From contig CAXYDR010000003.1 in the NCBI GenBank assembly GCA_964276095.1, forward strand, positions 1,364,001 to 1,428,000: a stretch of DNA of 64,000 nt, read 5' to 3'. The stretch is from GCA-2733415 sp964276095 (GTDB taxonomy: Bacteria > Bacteroidota > Bacteroidia > Flavobacteriales > Flavobacteriaceae). Below the pieces are notes generated by a model, which saw only the letters and a program-made list of their open reading frames with translations, did not search any database and was not told the origin of the DNA. Shown one piece after another: positions 1-9,600 of the stretch; within the stretch, counting starts at the first letter, position 1; each line of letters opens with the position of its first letter. A program made the position numbers and the translations under genes.

Positions 1-3000
1 ATGGCTATAGGTTTTAGATTGCCTGGAACGAATCAAGAAATTGTTGGAGCGTTTCATATAATGTCTTATTTAAATGCATATGTTGTATTTATAATACCGA
101 ATGTTTTTCTGTTTGGAGCAATTGTATTTGCTGTTGTAACCTTTACAAGAAACATTTCAGCAGGTTTTATTACTGTGGTAGTATTGATGTTTATTCAAGG
201 TTTAACAGCTGGTTTATTATCAGAAGAAGAGCATCGTTTTATAGCTGCTTTAGTTGATCCTTTTGGAGAGGCAGCAACTAGTTTTTATACCAGATACTGG
301 ACAGTTGCAGAACAGAACGAATTGTCATTGCCAATAAAAGAAATGGTTATTTATAACCGATTATTATGGATGACGGTTGCGAGTGTAGTTTTTGGCTTAG
401 TTTTTAAATATTTTTCATTCAGTCAAAATGCGCTTACATTTAGCTTTAAAAAGGTAAAATCAGAGAGAGCAACTAAATCAAATTTTGGTGGAGTAACACG
501 AATTAACTTACCAAAAGTAACATATGATTTCTCATTCATACAGAACTTAAAGGCGACTTGGAAATTCTCTAATATAGATTTTAAATACATTGTAAAGAGC
601 TGGCCATTTATAAGTATTGTATTAGTAGGACTAATCATTGCTTTAATAAGCTTATCTAACTTAGGAAACTTATTTGGGACTCAAACACTTCCTGTAACTT
701 GGAAAACAATTAGAGGCGCAAGCAATTCATTTTCATTAGCAATAAATATCATTACGTTTTTATATGCTGGAATGTTGGTGCATAGAGCAAAAATTGCAAA
801 AGCAAATCATTTGATAGATGTTACTCCAATACCAAACTGGGTATTGTTAAGTTCAAAATTACTTGCGTTATTGAAAATGCAAATGGTATTATTAGCTGTA
901 ATTATGGCTTCTGGGATTATCTTCCAAATGTATAATGGGTATTATAATTTTGAAATAGGTCATTATATATATGACTTATATGTATTGAATTTCATTCACT
1001 TTATAATCTGGGCTTTATTAGCGTTGTTTATACAAACATTAATAGGAAACCCATATTTAGGATTGTTTATAATGTTATTGATTTCTATTGGGATGCCATT
1101 TTTAAGATTTGCAGGTATTGAACAATCAATTTTTAAGTATAATCAAGGACCAAGTTTTTCATATTCTGATATGAATGAATATGGTTTGTCCGTAGATAAA
1201 TACTTAATTTATAAAGTATATTGGTTAATGGGTGGATTGATTGCTTTAATATTAGCTGGATTGTTCTGGGTAAGAGGTTTACCACATTCATTTAAAGAAC
1301 GTTTACAAATAGCTAAGTCTAGATTTAAAGGAGCTTCTTTAATTGGATTTGTAGTATTGTTGATCAGTTTTATAGGCTTAGGATCTATTATTTATCACGA
1401 AAATAATGTGGAAAATAAATATACATCTTCTAAAGAAAGTGAAAAGCAACAAGTAACTTGGGAAAAGAAGTATAAAAAGTATGAAAATGCTGCTCAACCA
1501 AGAATTGTAGCAGTAAATGTGAATGTAAACATTTTCCCTAAAAAGTTGAATTTTACAGCTTCAGGAGATTATGTTATGGTTAATAAAACCAATCAAGTAA
1601 TTGATAGTCTTTTATTAAATCATAATAGGTTTCCAAGTACATTTAAGTTCAATAGAGAAACGAAATTGGTATCAGAAGATACGCTGTACAATTTCGATAT
1701 TTATACGCTGAAACAACCTTTGCAACCAGGAGATAGTATTCAATTACACTTTACGGTTAAGAACAAAGAAAATACACTATTACGTAAACATTCACCAGTT
1801 AGAAATAACGGAACATTTATGAATAATATGGAGTTGTTTCCATCGTTAGGATATAGTGGTGGAGAATTACAAGATGATAAGGTAAGAGAGAAATATGGTT
1901 TGCCTAAAAACAAGTTGCGTCCACATCCGTCTGATTCTACAGCATTAGGAAATACTTATATCGCAAAAGATGCTGATTGGATAGATTTTGAGGCTACTGT
2001 AAGTACTTCAGAAGACCAAATAGCTATTGCTCCAGGATATTTACAAAAGGAATGGGTAAAGGATGGTCGTAAGTATTTTCACTATAAAATGGATAGTAAA
2101 ATTTTGAACTTCTATGCATTCAATTCTGGTAAGTATGAAGTGAAAAGAGATACTTGGAATGATGTGAAATTAGAGATTTATTATCACAAAGGACATGAGT
2201 ATAATTTAGAGAGAATGATGGAAGGAATGAAAGCATCATTGGCTTATAATTCTGAAAATTTTAGTCCATACCAACACAAACAAGCTCGTATTATAGAATT
2301 TCCAAGAACTGGTGGTGGATTTGCGCAGTCATTTCCAAATACAATTCCATTTTCTGAAGCGATTGGTTTTATTGCTGATGTAGACGATTCTGAAGAAGGT
2401 GGAGTAGATTATCCATTTGCAGTTACTGCACATGAGGTTGCACACCAATGGTGGGCACATCAGGTAATTGGAGCGGATGTTTTAGGAGCAACGATGCTAT
2501 CAGAAAGTTTATCGGAATATGTGTCGCTAAAAGTATTAGAAGATAAATACGGAAAAGCGAAAATGCGTACTTTCTTGAAAGACGCCTTGGATAAGTATTT
2601 AACACAACGAACTTTTGAGCGTAAACGTGAAAAAGCATTAATGTATAATGATGGTCAAGGGTATATCCGTTATCAAAAAGGATCGATGATATTTTATGCG
2701 TTAAGTGATTATTTAGGGGAGAAAACACTGAATAATGCTTTAAAGAAATATGTTGAAAAAGTAAAGTTTCAAGATAGTCCGTATACTACGTCTATCGATA
2801 TGGTAAACCATATTAGAGAAGTAACTCCTGATAGTTTACAATATGTAATCAAGGATATGTTTGAAACAATTACGTTATACAGAAACAGAATTGTTGAAGT
2901 AAAATCTACAGAATTAGAGAATGGGAAACATAAAGTAGATATTGAATTTAATGTAAGTAAGTATAGAAATGACGAAAAAGGAAAACGTTTTTATGCTGAA

Positions 3001-3273
3001 AAAGGTGGTGATTCAATTACTTATAAAACAGAAAAAATGAGGAAACCAATTGTATCTGTTCCATTAGCAGATTATATTGATATCGGGATTTTTGCTGAAG
3101 ATGAAAATGATGGGAAAAAGAAAGAAGTAGAGTTATACTTAAGGAAGCATAAGATTACTGAAATCAATAATAAAATTTCTATTATAGTAGATAAAAAACC
3201 TACTGAAGTTGGTGTTGATCCATACAATAAATTAATCGACACAAAATCAGACGACAACAGAAGAAAGTTATAA
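1..3273 (+). CDS. ABC-2 permease/M1 aminopeptidase fusion protein (5' partial)
   Basis: This is the C-terminal 1090 residues of a membrane protein joining an ABC-2-type permease to a gluzincin peptidase. The first ~470 residues hold about ten hydrophobic segments. The rest is an exported-side M1-like domain with HEVAH at residues 811-815 (zinc ligands and catalytic Glu), followed by the SES Glu at 835. The exopeptidase motif GxMEN is not seen; the equivalent stretch reads GGGFAQSFPNT. The window opens with an in-frame ATG, but the sequence starts inside the permease, so the true start should lie upstream and roughly 100 residues are missing (inference). An ATP-binding partner gene is expected just upstream. 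It ends at a strong terminator and converges on pbpC. The substrate is unknown. Confidence 0.85.
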   Translation: MAIGFRLPGTNQEIVGAFHIMSYLNAYVVFIIPNVFLFGAIVFAVVTFTRNISAGFITVVVLMFIQGLTAGLLSEEEHRFIAALVDPFGEAATSFYTRYWTVAEQNELSLPIKEMVIYNRLLWMTVASVVFGLVFKYFSFSQNALTFSFKKVKSERATKSNFGGVTRINLPKVTYDFSFIQNLKATWKFSNIDFKYIVKSWPFISIVLVGLIIALISLSNLGNLFGTQTLPVTWKTIRGASNSFSLAINIITFLYAGMLVHRAKIAKANHLIDVTPIPNWVLLSSKLLALLKMQMVLLAVIMASGIIFQMYNGYYNFEIGHYIYDLYVLNFIHFIIWALLALFIQTLIGNPYLGLFIMLLISIGMPFLRFAGIEQSIFKYNQGPSFSYSDMNEYGLSVDKYLIYKVYWLMGGLIALILAGLFWVRGLPHSFKERLQIAKSRFKGASLIGFVVLLISFIGLGSIIYHENNVENKYTSSKESEKQQVTWEKKYKKYENAAQPRIVAVNVNVNIFPKKLNFTASGDYVMVNKTNQVIDSLLLNHNRFPSTFKFNRETKLVSEDTLYNFDIYTLKQPLQPGDSIQLHFTVKNKENTLLRKHSPVRNNGTFMNNMELFPSLGYSGGELQDDKVREKYGLPKNKLRPHPSDSTALGNTYIAKDADWIDFEATVSTSEDQIAIAPGYLQKEWVKDGRKYFHYKMDSKILNFYAFNSGKYEVKRDTWNDVKLEIYYHKGHEYNLERMMEGMKASLAYNSENFSPYQHKQARIIEFPRTGGGFAQSFPNTIPFSEAIGFIADVDDSEEGGVDYPFAVTAHEVAHQWWAHQVIGADVLGATMLSESLSEYVSLKVLEDKYGKAKMRTFLKDALDKYLTQRTFERKREKALMYNDGQGYIRYQKGSMIFYALSDYLGEKTLNNALKKYVEKVKFQDSPYTTSIDMVNHIREVTPDSLQYVIKDMFETITLYRNRIVEVKSTELENGKHKVDIEFNVSKYRNDEKGKRFYAEKGGDSITYKTEKMRKPIVSVPLADYIDIGIFAEDENDGKKKEVELYLRKHKITEINNKISIIVDKKPTEVGVDPYNKLIDTKSDDNRRKL

Positions 3274-3296
3274 AACAGGTTATACATTAATCATAA

Positions 3297-3331
3297 AACC
3301 CCATAAAAGAGATTTTATGGGGTTCTTTTTT
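3297..3331. terminator. Bidirectional intrinsic terminator between M1 gene and pbpC
   Basis: A perfect 12-bp stem (AACCCCATAAAA, 3297-3308) closes a GAGA tetraloop and is followed by CTTTTTT. It lies between two convergent genes, 24 bases after the first stop and just before the pbpC stop on the other strand. Confidence 0.85.
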
Positions 3332-3336
3332 AGAGT

Positions 3337-5685
3337 CTATTGCTCAATAAAAATGGTTTGATTTATTTCGTTTCCTAATTCATCAACTACTGTTACAATA
3401 TGTTTACCTGCATTTGGCAATACTCCAATTTCATGAAAAGTTTCTGTGGTTTTAATAAACTCACTATCGATATACCAAAAAACTTTAGTTTCAGGATTAA
3501 TATGCGCGATTTTTAGTATTAACGGATTCGTTATTTCATGTTCATTTTTAACCAAAACAATAGTGCTGTTATTTTTAGGAGAAATAAAATCCATTGTTTT
3601 TCCTGTTTCCTGTTTACAATCGGAACGTAACTCAGGTAGTGATTTATAATTTGCATGGTGTTTTTTGTAATACCATTCTTGTAAAGGAGGTAATGTAAAC
3701 CAAGAAGTATTTTTAATATTATCAAGGGTTTCACAAGATGTATTCACTCTGTTGTTGCTGTTTTTATCTAGGTGAATTAAATGATGAAACGGACATGCTT
3801 TAAAACGATTTCCTAGTGTAGGAATCCAGGTTTTAGTAATTTCACAGAGTTCCGTAGCCAGATATCCACTTTGAGCACAAGTATTCACTTCAGTTAATTC
3901 ATCAAAAGGTTTTGCAAACCATGTTGATTTTGGAAATAAATTAAATACATCAAACAATACCGGAGCAGCACTGTTAATTCCCGTTAAATTTGGGCGTCCT
4001 TCACCATCAGCATTTCCTACCCAAACACCAACAACAATATCCTTAGTAACACCAATTGCCCAAGCATCTCGATTCCCGAAACTTGTACCTGTTTTCCAAG
4101 CTATTTCTTTTGACGAATCATAAAATTTCCAAGCTTCATCACCATCAGGACGGTTCACTTCTTTCATAGCTTCAAAAGCTAAATAAATACTCCCTGCGTC
4201 AAAAATAGGTTTATCATTAGTTAGTTTCCCAAAATCTGTAGTTTCACTTTTTGTAAACGAAGCCTTATCATATTCATTAGTATAATATTCACTTGAATTT
4301 TCTGTATAATGATTTACAGTTCCTGCTAATGAAGCGTAAGTATTGCATAAATCCCATAGATTACTTTCTGCACCACCAAGAATTAACGATAAACCATAGT
4401 GATTTGGCCCTTTATTGATGTGTTTTTGCTTAAACTTTCCTAGCTCTTCATAAAATCGCGCTAAGCCATATTGATGTAACATTCTAACGGCAGGAATATT
4501 TAAAGATTTCGCTAATGCTTCTTTAGCAGATACTGCTCCAGAATACTGTAAGTTGAAGTTTTGAGGAGTATAATTAGCTATAGTAGTTGGTATATCTGCC
4601 ACTAAAGTATTCGGTAATAGTTCTCCTTTGTCAAGCATTGCCATATATAATAATGGTTTTAAAACACTTCCAGTACTTCTTGGCGCATCAATAATATTTA
4701 CATCTTTTTGGTTTTCTTTAGTTGTTGGAGTGTTGCCAACATAACCCAATACTTTTTTAGTATTTACATCTAATACTAATACAGCCATATTATGTACTTC
4801 GTTTTGTTTTAGGATGGCGTGATGTTGTTTTACAATAGTATTTACACGTTCTTGAATATTATATTCAACAGCTGTTTTTATACGTTTTCCTTTATTAGAT
4901 TTTCCTATTTTTTGCAATAAATGAGGCGCTATTTGTGGTAGTGGAAACGGTTTTTTTGGTAACGTTTCTTGAATAGCTAATTGATAGGTAAGGGTATCTA
5001 TTATTTTTTGTTTACATAATTTATACAATAATCGGTTTCTTTTTTTAACTAGTTTTAGTTGGTTTTTCCCTGGGTATATTAAACTAGGAGCATTTGGTAG
5101 TACAGCTAAAGTTGCGCTCTCTGCCCATGACAATTGTTGTGCTTGAATACCAAAATAACGCCAAGAAGCAACATCAATTCCAACTACATTTCCTCCAAAT
5201 GGTGCATTGGAAGCATAGTAGTTTAAGATATCGTCTTTTGAATAGCTTATTTCTAATCGTGTAGCAAGTATGAGTTCTTTTAACTTTTCGAAATAGGTTC
5301 TAGATTTTCCATCTCTCGACAATCGAATAACTTGTTGGGTAATAGTACTTCCACCTCGAACAACATTCCCTTTAGAAATATTTGATTTTAATGCTTTAAA
5401 AATGGATACTGGATTAAAACCTGGATGTTGGTAAAAATGAGCATCTTCGAATTGTATGATACAATGTTTAAATTTCTCAGGTACGGAATCACATTTTGGA
5501 AATCGCCATTGTCCATCACTTGCAATTTGTGCTCCTAATAATTCTCCTTCACTGCTTTCTATTACTGTAGCTGTAGGTTTATTGAATAACTGTTCCGGTA
5601 AACAGAAGGCATAAAATAGCAACGCTATTAATAGCAGTATTGTTTTTAATGTGTGTTTTTTAAGGAATCTAATTATTGTGTGCAT
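3337..5685 (-). CDS. pbpC: Penicillin-binding protein 1C (bifunctional glycosyltransferase/transpeptidase)
   Basis: Inner-membrane peptidoglycan synthase of 782 residues. An N-terminal membrane anchor (about 15-30) is followed by a GT51 glycosyltransferase with catalytic Glu80 in EDAHFYQHPGF and the RGGSTITQQ motif. The transpeptidase has SxxK at 340-343 (STGSVLKP), an SLN triad and KTGTS. A C-terminal Ig-like BiPBP_C domain (the MDFISPKNNS region) is typical of PBP1C. I chose the ATG at 5685 over an upstream TTG: its A is shared with the stop of the acetyltransferase gene (TAATG), so the two are translationally coupled. The alpha-2-macroglobulin gene lies three genes upstream on the same strand, as the yfhM-pbpC pairing of other bacteria predicts. 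Confidence 0.95.
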   Translation of the reverse strand: MHTIIRFLKKHTLKTILLLIALLFYAFCLPEQLFNKPTATVIESSEGELLGAQIASDGQWRFPKCDSVPEKFKHCIIQFEDAHFYQHPGFNPVSIFKALKSNISKGNVVRGGSTITQQVIRLSRDGKSRTYFEKLKELILATRLEISYSKDDILNYYASNAPFGGNVVGIDVASWRYFGIQAQQLSWAESATLAVLPNAPSLIYPGKNQLKLVKKRNRLLYKLCKQKIIDTLTYQLAIQETLPKKPFPLPQIAPHLLQKIGKSNKGKRIKTAVEYNIQERVNTIVKQHHAILKQNEVHNMAVLVLDVNTKKVLGYVGNTPTTKENQKDVNIIDAPRSTGSVLKPLLYMAMLDKGELLPNTLVADIPTTIANYTPQNFNLQYSGAVSAKEALAKSLNIPAVRMLHQYGLARFYEELGKFKQKHINKGPNHYGLSLILGGAESNLWDLCNTYASLAGTVNHYTENSSEYYTNEYDKASFTKSETTDFGKLTNDKPIFDAGSIYLAFEAMKEVNRPDGDEAWKFYDSSKEIAWKTGTSFGNRDAWAIGVTKDIVVGVWVGNADGEGRPNLTGINSAAPVLFDVFNLFPKSTWFAKPFDELTEVNTCAQSGYLATELCEITKTWIPTLGNRFKACPFHHLIHLDKNSNNRVNTSCETLDNIKNTSWFTLPPLQEWYYKKHHANYKSLPELRSDCKQETGKTMDFISPKNNSTIVLVKNEHEITNPLILKIAHINPETKVFWYIDSEFIKTTETFHEIGVLPNAGKHIVTVVDELGNEINQTIFIEQ

Positions 5686-6197
5686 TAATCCAACCAATCT
5701 TCTTTATACAACTCGTAACGTCTATCGATACATTGATCATCTTCATTATAAAATTCGCGTACTGGATTCATGAACTTATCTAAGATTTTAGTAGATCCAA
5801 TATTTTCAATAGATACATCAGCAGTTACTTTAATACACCCTTTTTCTGTAAAACCAAAATTGAGTAATCCTTTAGTAATTTCTGTACCATAACCAATACC
5901 CCAGAATTGTTCTCGTAAACGATAACCAATTTCATCGTCATTTTCATCATTCTTCAAGTATGCACATAAGCCAATAAATTGATTGCTTTTTTCCTCTATA
6001 ATAGCCCATACTTCTTTGTATGAACTGTCAGGTGTAGCTGAAATTAATTTAAATAAAAAAGCATCACTTTCAGTTCGTGTCATTACTGGTCTAGGGATCG
6101 GGTTCATCACATTAGGATTTCCCATCATATCAAAAAAGGCTTCAGTATCCTTTAAGTTAACTTTACTTACAGTTAATCTTTCGGTTTTAAAAATCAT
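5685..6197 (-). CDS. GNAT-family N-acetyltransferase (RimJ/RimL-like)
   Basis: A 170-residue acetyltransferase of the RimJ/RimL type. It starts MIFKTERLTVSKV, the usual opening of this family, and has the E-GYRLREQFWGIGYGTE acetyl-CoA-binding region. A longer open frame reaching 6272 would run through a palindromic repeat, so I take the ATG at 6197. The stop overlaps the start of pbpC by one base. The substrate (a ribosomal protein N-terminus, an antibiotic or a metabolite) cannot be read from the sequence. Its place between alpha-2-macroglobulin and pbpC looks like a later insertion, because neither partner needs an acetyltransferase in known systems. Confidence 0.85.
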   Translation of the reverse strand: MIFKTERLTVSKVNLKDTEAFFDMMGNPNVMNPIPRPVMTRTESDAFLFKLISATPDSSYKEVWAIIEEKSNQFIGLCAYLKNDENDDEIGYRLREQFWGIGYGTEITKGLLNFGFTEKGCIKVTADVSIENIGSTKILDKFMNPVREFYNEDDQCIDRRYELYKEDWLD

Positions 6198-6215
6198 TAT
6201 ATTTTGTTTTTTTGA

Positions 6216-6299
6216 GTTCCTTCTCCTTGAGGAGAAGGGTAGGATGAGGTGGCAGTTTAATTGACCCCTCACCTTAATCCTCTCCCCAAGGAGAGTAAT
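6216..6299. repeat. REP-like palindromic repeat, two units in inverted orientation
   Basis: Two copies of a unit that reads CTCCTTGAGGAGAAGG-GTAGGATGAGGTG face each other across about 15 bases (GGCAGTTTAATTGAC). Each unit contains its own small palindrome (CTCCTT/AAGGAG), so the whole could form a cruciform or long hairpin. The left unit is almost identical over 38 bases to the one at 19828. It lies between the ABM and acetyltransferase genes. Confidence 0.75.
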
Positions 6300-6305
6300 C
6301 AGTTA

Positions 6306-6620
6306 CTAAATACTATTATTAAATTCATATTCACGTTCTACTTTGCAAATTCTAACTTTATACCAAGAGTACCAGTCTGATTTTCCTTTTTCTTGAGCAA
6401 ACAAATGCGCTGAGTTTTCTTTCCAGTTTTTTATAGCGTCTAAACTTTCCCAATAGGAAACAGTTATTCCAATAGTTTCTTTAGCAGATTCAATGCCTAT
6501 ATATCCAGGTTGTTTTTTGGCTAGAGTTTCCATTTGTTCCGCCATTTTTTGATAACCACTATCATCTTCTTTTTGTTTGGAAGTGAATATGACTGCGTAG
6601 TAAGATTCTGTATTATTCAT
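6306..6620 (-). CDS. Antibiotic biosynthesis monooxygenase (ABM)-domain protein
   Basis: A 104-residue protein with the ferredoxin-like dimeric alpha/beta-barrel pattern of ABM proteins: YYAVIFTSKQ at the start, then KKQPGYIGIESA and ITVSYWESLDAIKNWK. The family includes small cofactor-free oxygenases and haem-degrading enzymes, but many members are of unknown function, so a reaction cannot be assigned. It begins 63 bases after the end of the alpha-2-macroglobulin gene on the same strand and is followed by a palindromic repeat, so it may be co-transcribed with that gene. Confidence 0.8.
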   Translation of the reverse strand: MNNTESYYAVIFTSKQKEDDSGYQKMAEQMETLAKKQPGYIGIESAKETIGITVSYWESLDAIKNWKENSAHLFAQEKGKSDWYSWYKVRICKVEREYEFNNSI

Positions 6621-6683
6621 ATTAAAGATAATTACTTTTCTGAAAAGGTGAATTTCTAAATTTTTCGGATATAAATTATTCTA

Positions 6684-9600
6684 TTATTTAACTACCTCAA
6701 CCCATTGGCCTTTTGTGCGTACAAAATAATCATCATCATACATGGCTTCACATTGTACTCCTGATAAGTAATAGCTACCTAAATAAGATGCGTTTAATAG
6801 TACGCGAACTGTTTTCGTTTCACGAGATTTTAAATCGAAATAAAAATTAGAACGATCATCTCTAATATCTTCATGGTCGACGGTATTGTTGTCAAATGCC
6901 CCAAAATCTGTAAAACGGGTATTTACAATTTCCCAACCAGAAGGGAAAATTACTGAAAGTGCTACATCTTTTATGAGCTCGTTTTTATGATTAGAAATGG
7001 TAACTTCAGCTATAAAATCGGTTCCCTGACTTACTTTAGAAACATCTAATAATTTACCATTTTTAGTTTTGTAAGCTACTGTTGCAGTTAAATTACGCTG
7101 TGCTGTTTTTTCCTGACCAACAGGTAGTATTCCTTTATTTAATAGTCTAGCGTAAATAGTATTGTTTTTATTGTTTTTAAGTTCAAGACTATTTGCCCCT
7201 TCAGAAACTATAATTGTTCTACTTGATAAGGTTTTAGAAGTGTTAACTGTAGTGTTATTTTTACCGTTAGTAGTATAATTTACTGCAATTCCTTTTCCAC
7301 CTATAAAAGCTGCGTATTTAGCCATTGCTAGTAAACTGTATGCAGTAGTTTGCGTGCTCATATATTTTTTATTTGATAATGCTTGAGCAATATGTTTACC
7401 AAGATCCTTTGCTTTAAGATGATCTTTTAACAACACATAAGTTTCCAGCGCCATTGCTTTATTTCTATCTGCAGAACCGTAGGTATAGTAATTATATTTT
7501 TGAGTATTAAATTCTAATGGGGTATTATTCACTAATTCATTTGCGGCATCTTTTTGACCTATTAAAGCATAGGCTGCTGCCAGACGATATTTAGCTTCAT
7601 TGGTAATATTTCTTGTTTCTCGTAAACGGTTCATAGAAGATAAATCAGCATTATTCGCTAATGCTAAGGTGTATAATCTATAAGCTTGAGCTAGCCCATT
7701 TCTGCGATATGTTTCACTATATCGCCAGCTTTTAGCAACTTGTTTTTGATAACTCAACCATTTTGCTTTGAACGAAATTGGAAGGACAAATCCTTTTTTC
7801 TCAGCTTCCAGTAAAAAATGTCCAGCATAACTTGTGCTCCAGTCGTTTACATTATGGCCTCCTTGCCAGTATGAAAAACCACCACTTGTAGTTTGAAAAT
7901 GTGCTAATCGATCAATCCCACGTTGAATGTTCCTTTGAATTTGTTGCTTCTTTTTTGTGCTTAAATCAAAAATATCATTTAAATATAATTGAGGGAAAAC
8001 ACTAGAGGTTGTTTGTTCAACACATCCATGTGGATATTGAATTAAATATTGTAGTCTAGAATTAAAATCCATTGATGGTAAAGAAGATAGTTCTATCGCA
8101 GCACCATTTGTTCCTGTTACTCCAAAAGTTTCAAAATTAATTATTTTGGTACTATTAGGCTCTAGAATAATATCAACAGTTTCGGTAGTTTCTGGATTAG
8201 GATTTACAGCATCTACTTCAATTTCATAAGATGCTTTCTCTCCATTTCCGGAAGCTATGATTTCTAAAGTTCCCAGCCCGTTTTTAAGTACTTCAATGTC
8301 AAAATATACCATTTTCTCATCTGGTTGACTAAATGAAATATTTTGGGTACTACTTCCAATTACTTTAAAAGTATCGTTTTGCTTTAATTTTACACTAACA
8401 TTTTTAACCTTCTTTTCCATTGCAAAAACAGTAATAGGTAAACGAACCTTCTCTCCTGGAGTTACTTTCCTAGGCAGTGATGCTAATACCATTAATGGCT
8501 TGCGTACAGGAGTTGTTTTTTCAGTATTCCCATAGGCTTCAGCTTCGGGATTATGAGCAACAACCATAGTACGTACTGATCCAATATATTTTGGAATTTT
8601 TATTTGATGCGTTTTTGATTCATTTTTGCCAATTTCAAAAGGCCCTAAGTATACCACAACTGGTTTAAATCGGTTTGCTTTTTTGTTTTTACTTCCCGCA
8701 GCCATTCCATCACCTCCAATACTAAACACTTGATTGATACGACCACCATAAGCGCCTAATACATCATCATAAATATCCCACGTTTTTACACCTAATGCTT
8801 GCTTTGCATAAAAAGTATTCCAAGGATTTGGAGTTTTAAATCGCGTTAAATCCAATAAGCCTTCATCTACAATAGCAATAGAGTAGGTCATAGGTTTACC
8901 GTTTCTCTCGTTTACTTTTACTGTAAATTTTTGTTCAGGTTGCAATACATTTGGCATTGATATTTCAGGGTATAAACGAGTAGTAGGGTTTTCTACAGTA
9001 ATACCTGTAACACCATAAGTACGTATGGGTAAATCATTGGCAGTATTGGCATGTTTCTGAATAGAAGCAATATTAATATATACATTTGGTGCCATTTCAG
9101 GAGTAATATCAAAACTAAATTTAGTATCTCCTTTTGTGGTTTTAACCCAACGTGATTCTAATACTTCAGTACCGTTTTCAATGGTAACTAATGCAGTTCC
9201 ATCACCTCCAGATGGAAAAGTTACGTTTGCAGTTTCGCCTACATTATAGGTGTTTTTATCAGCTTTAAAAACAAGCATTGTAGCTTCACTAGGATTTCCT
9301 TTTCTTGCTTTTCCAGCCCATCCTGGCCAATCAACAAAAATCATTTTCCCGGTAGCATGCCCACTTTTTTTATTTACAACACGTACTAAGAAACGTCCCC
9401 AGTCAGGATATTTCAACTCAAAATTAAAAGATGCTTTTCCGTTAGATTTTGTAGTGATTGTTTTAACGAAAACTGTTTCTCGGTAAGTGTTACCGTCATA
9501 TTGAGATAAATTATTGTTAGAGGAATTCCACCACCAACTATTATTTACTTTATAGATTTTAACTTCTAAGTCACTTACAGCAATAGGTTTTCCGTTTTCG

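Noticed and set aside
2423..2728. Antisense frame of 101 codons under the M1 domain
   Set aside because: No family resemblance, no start context, and the sense strand carries the zinc motif HEVAH.
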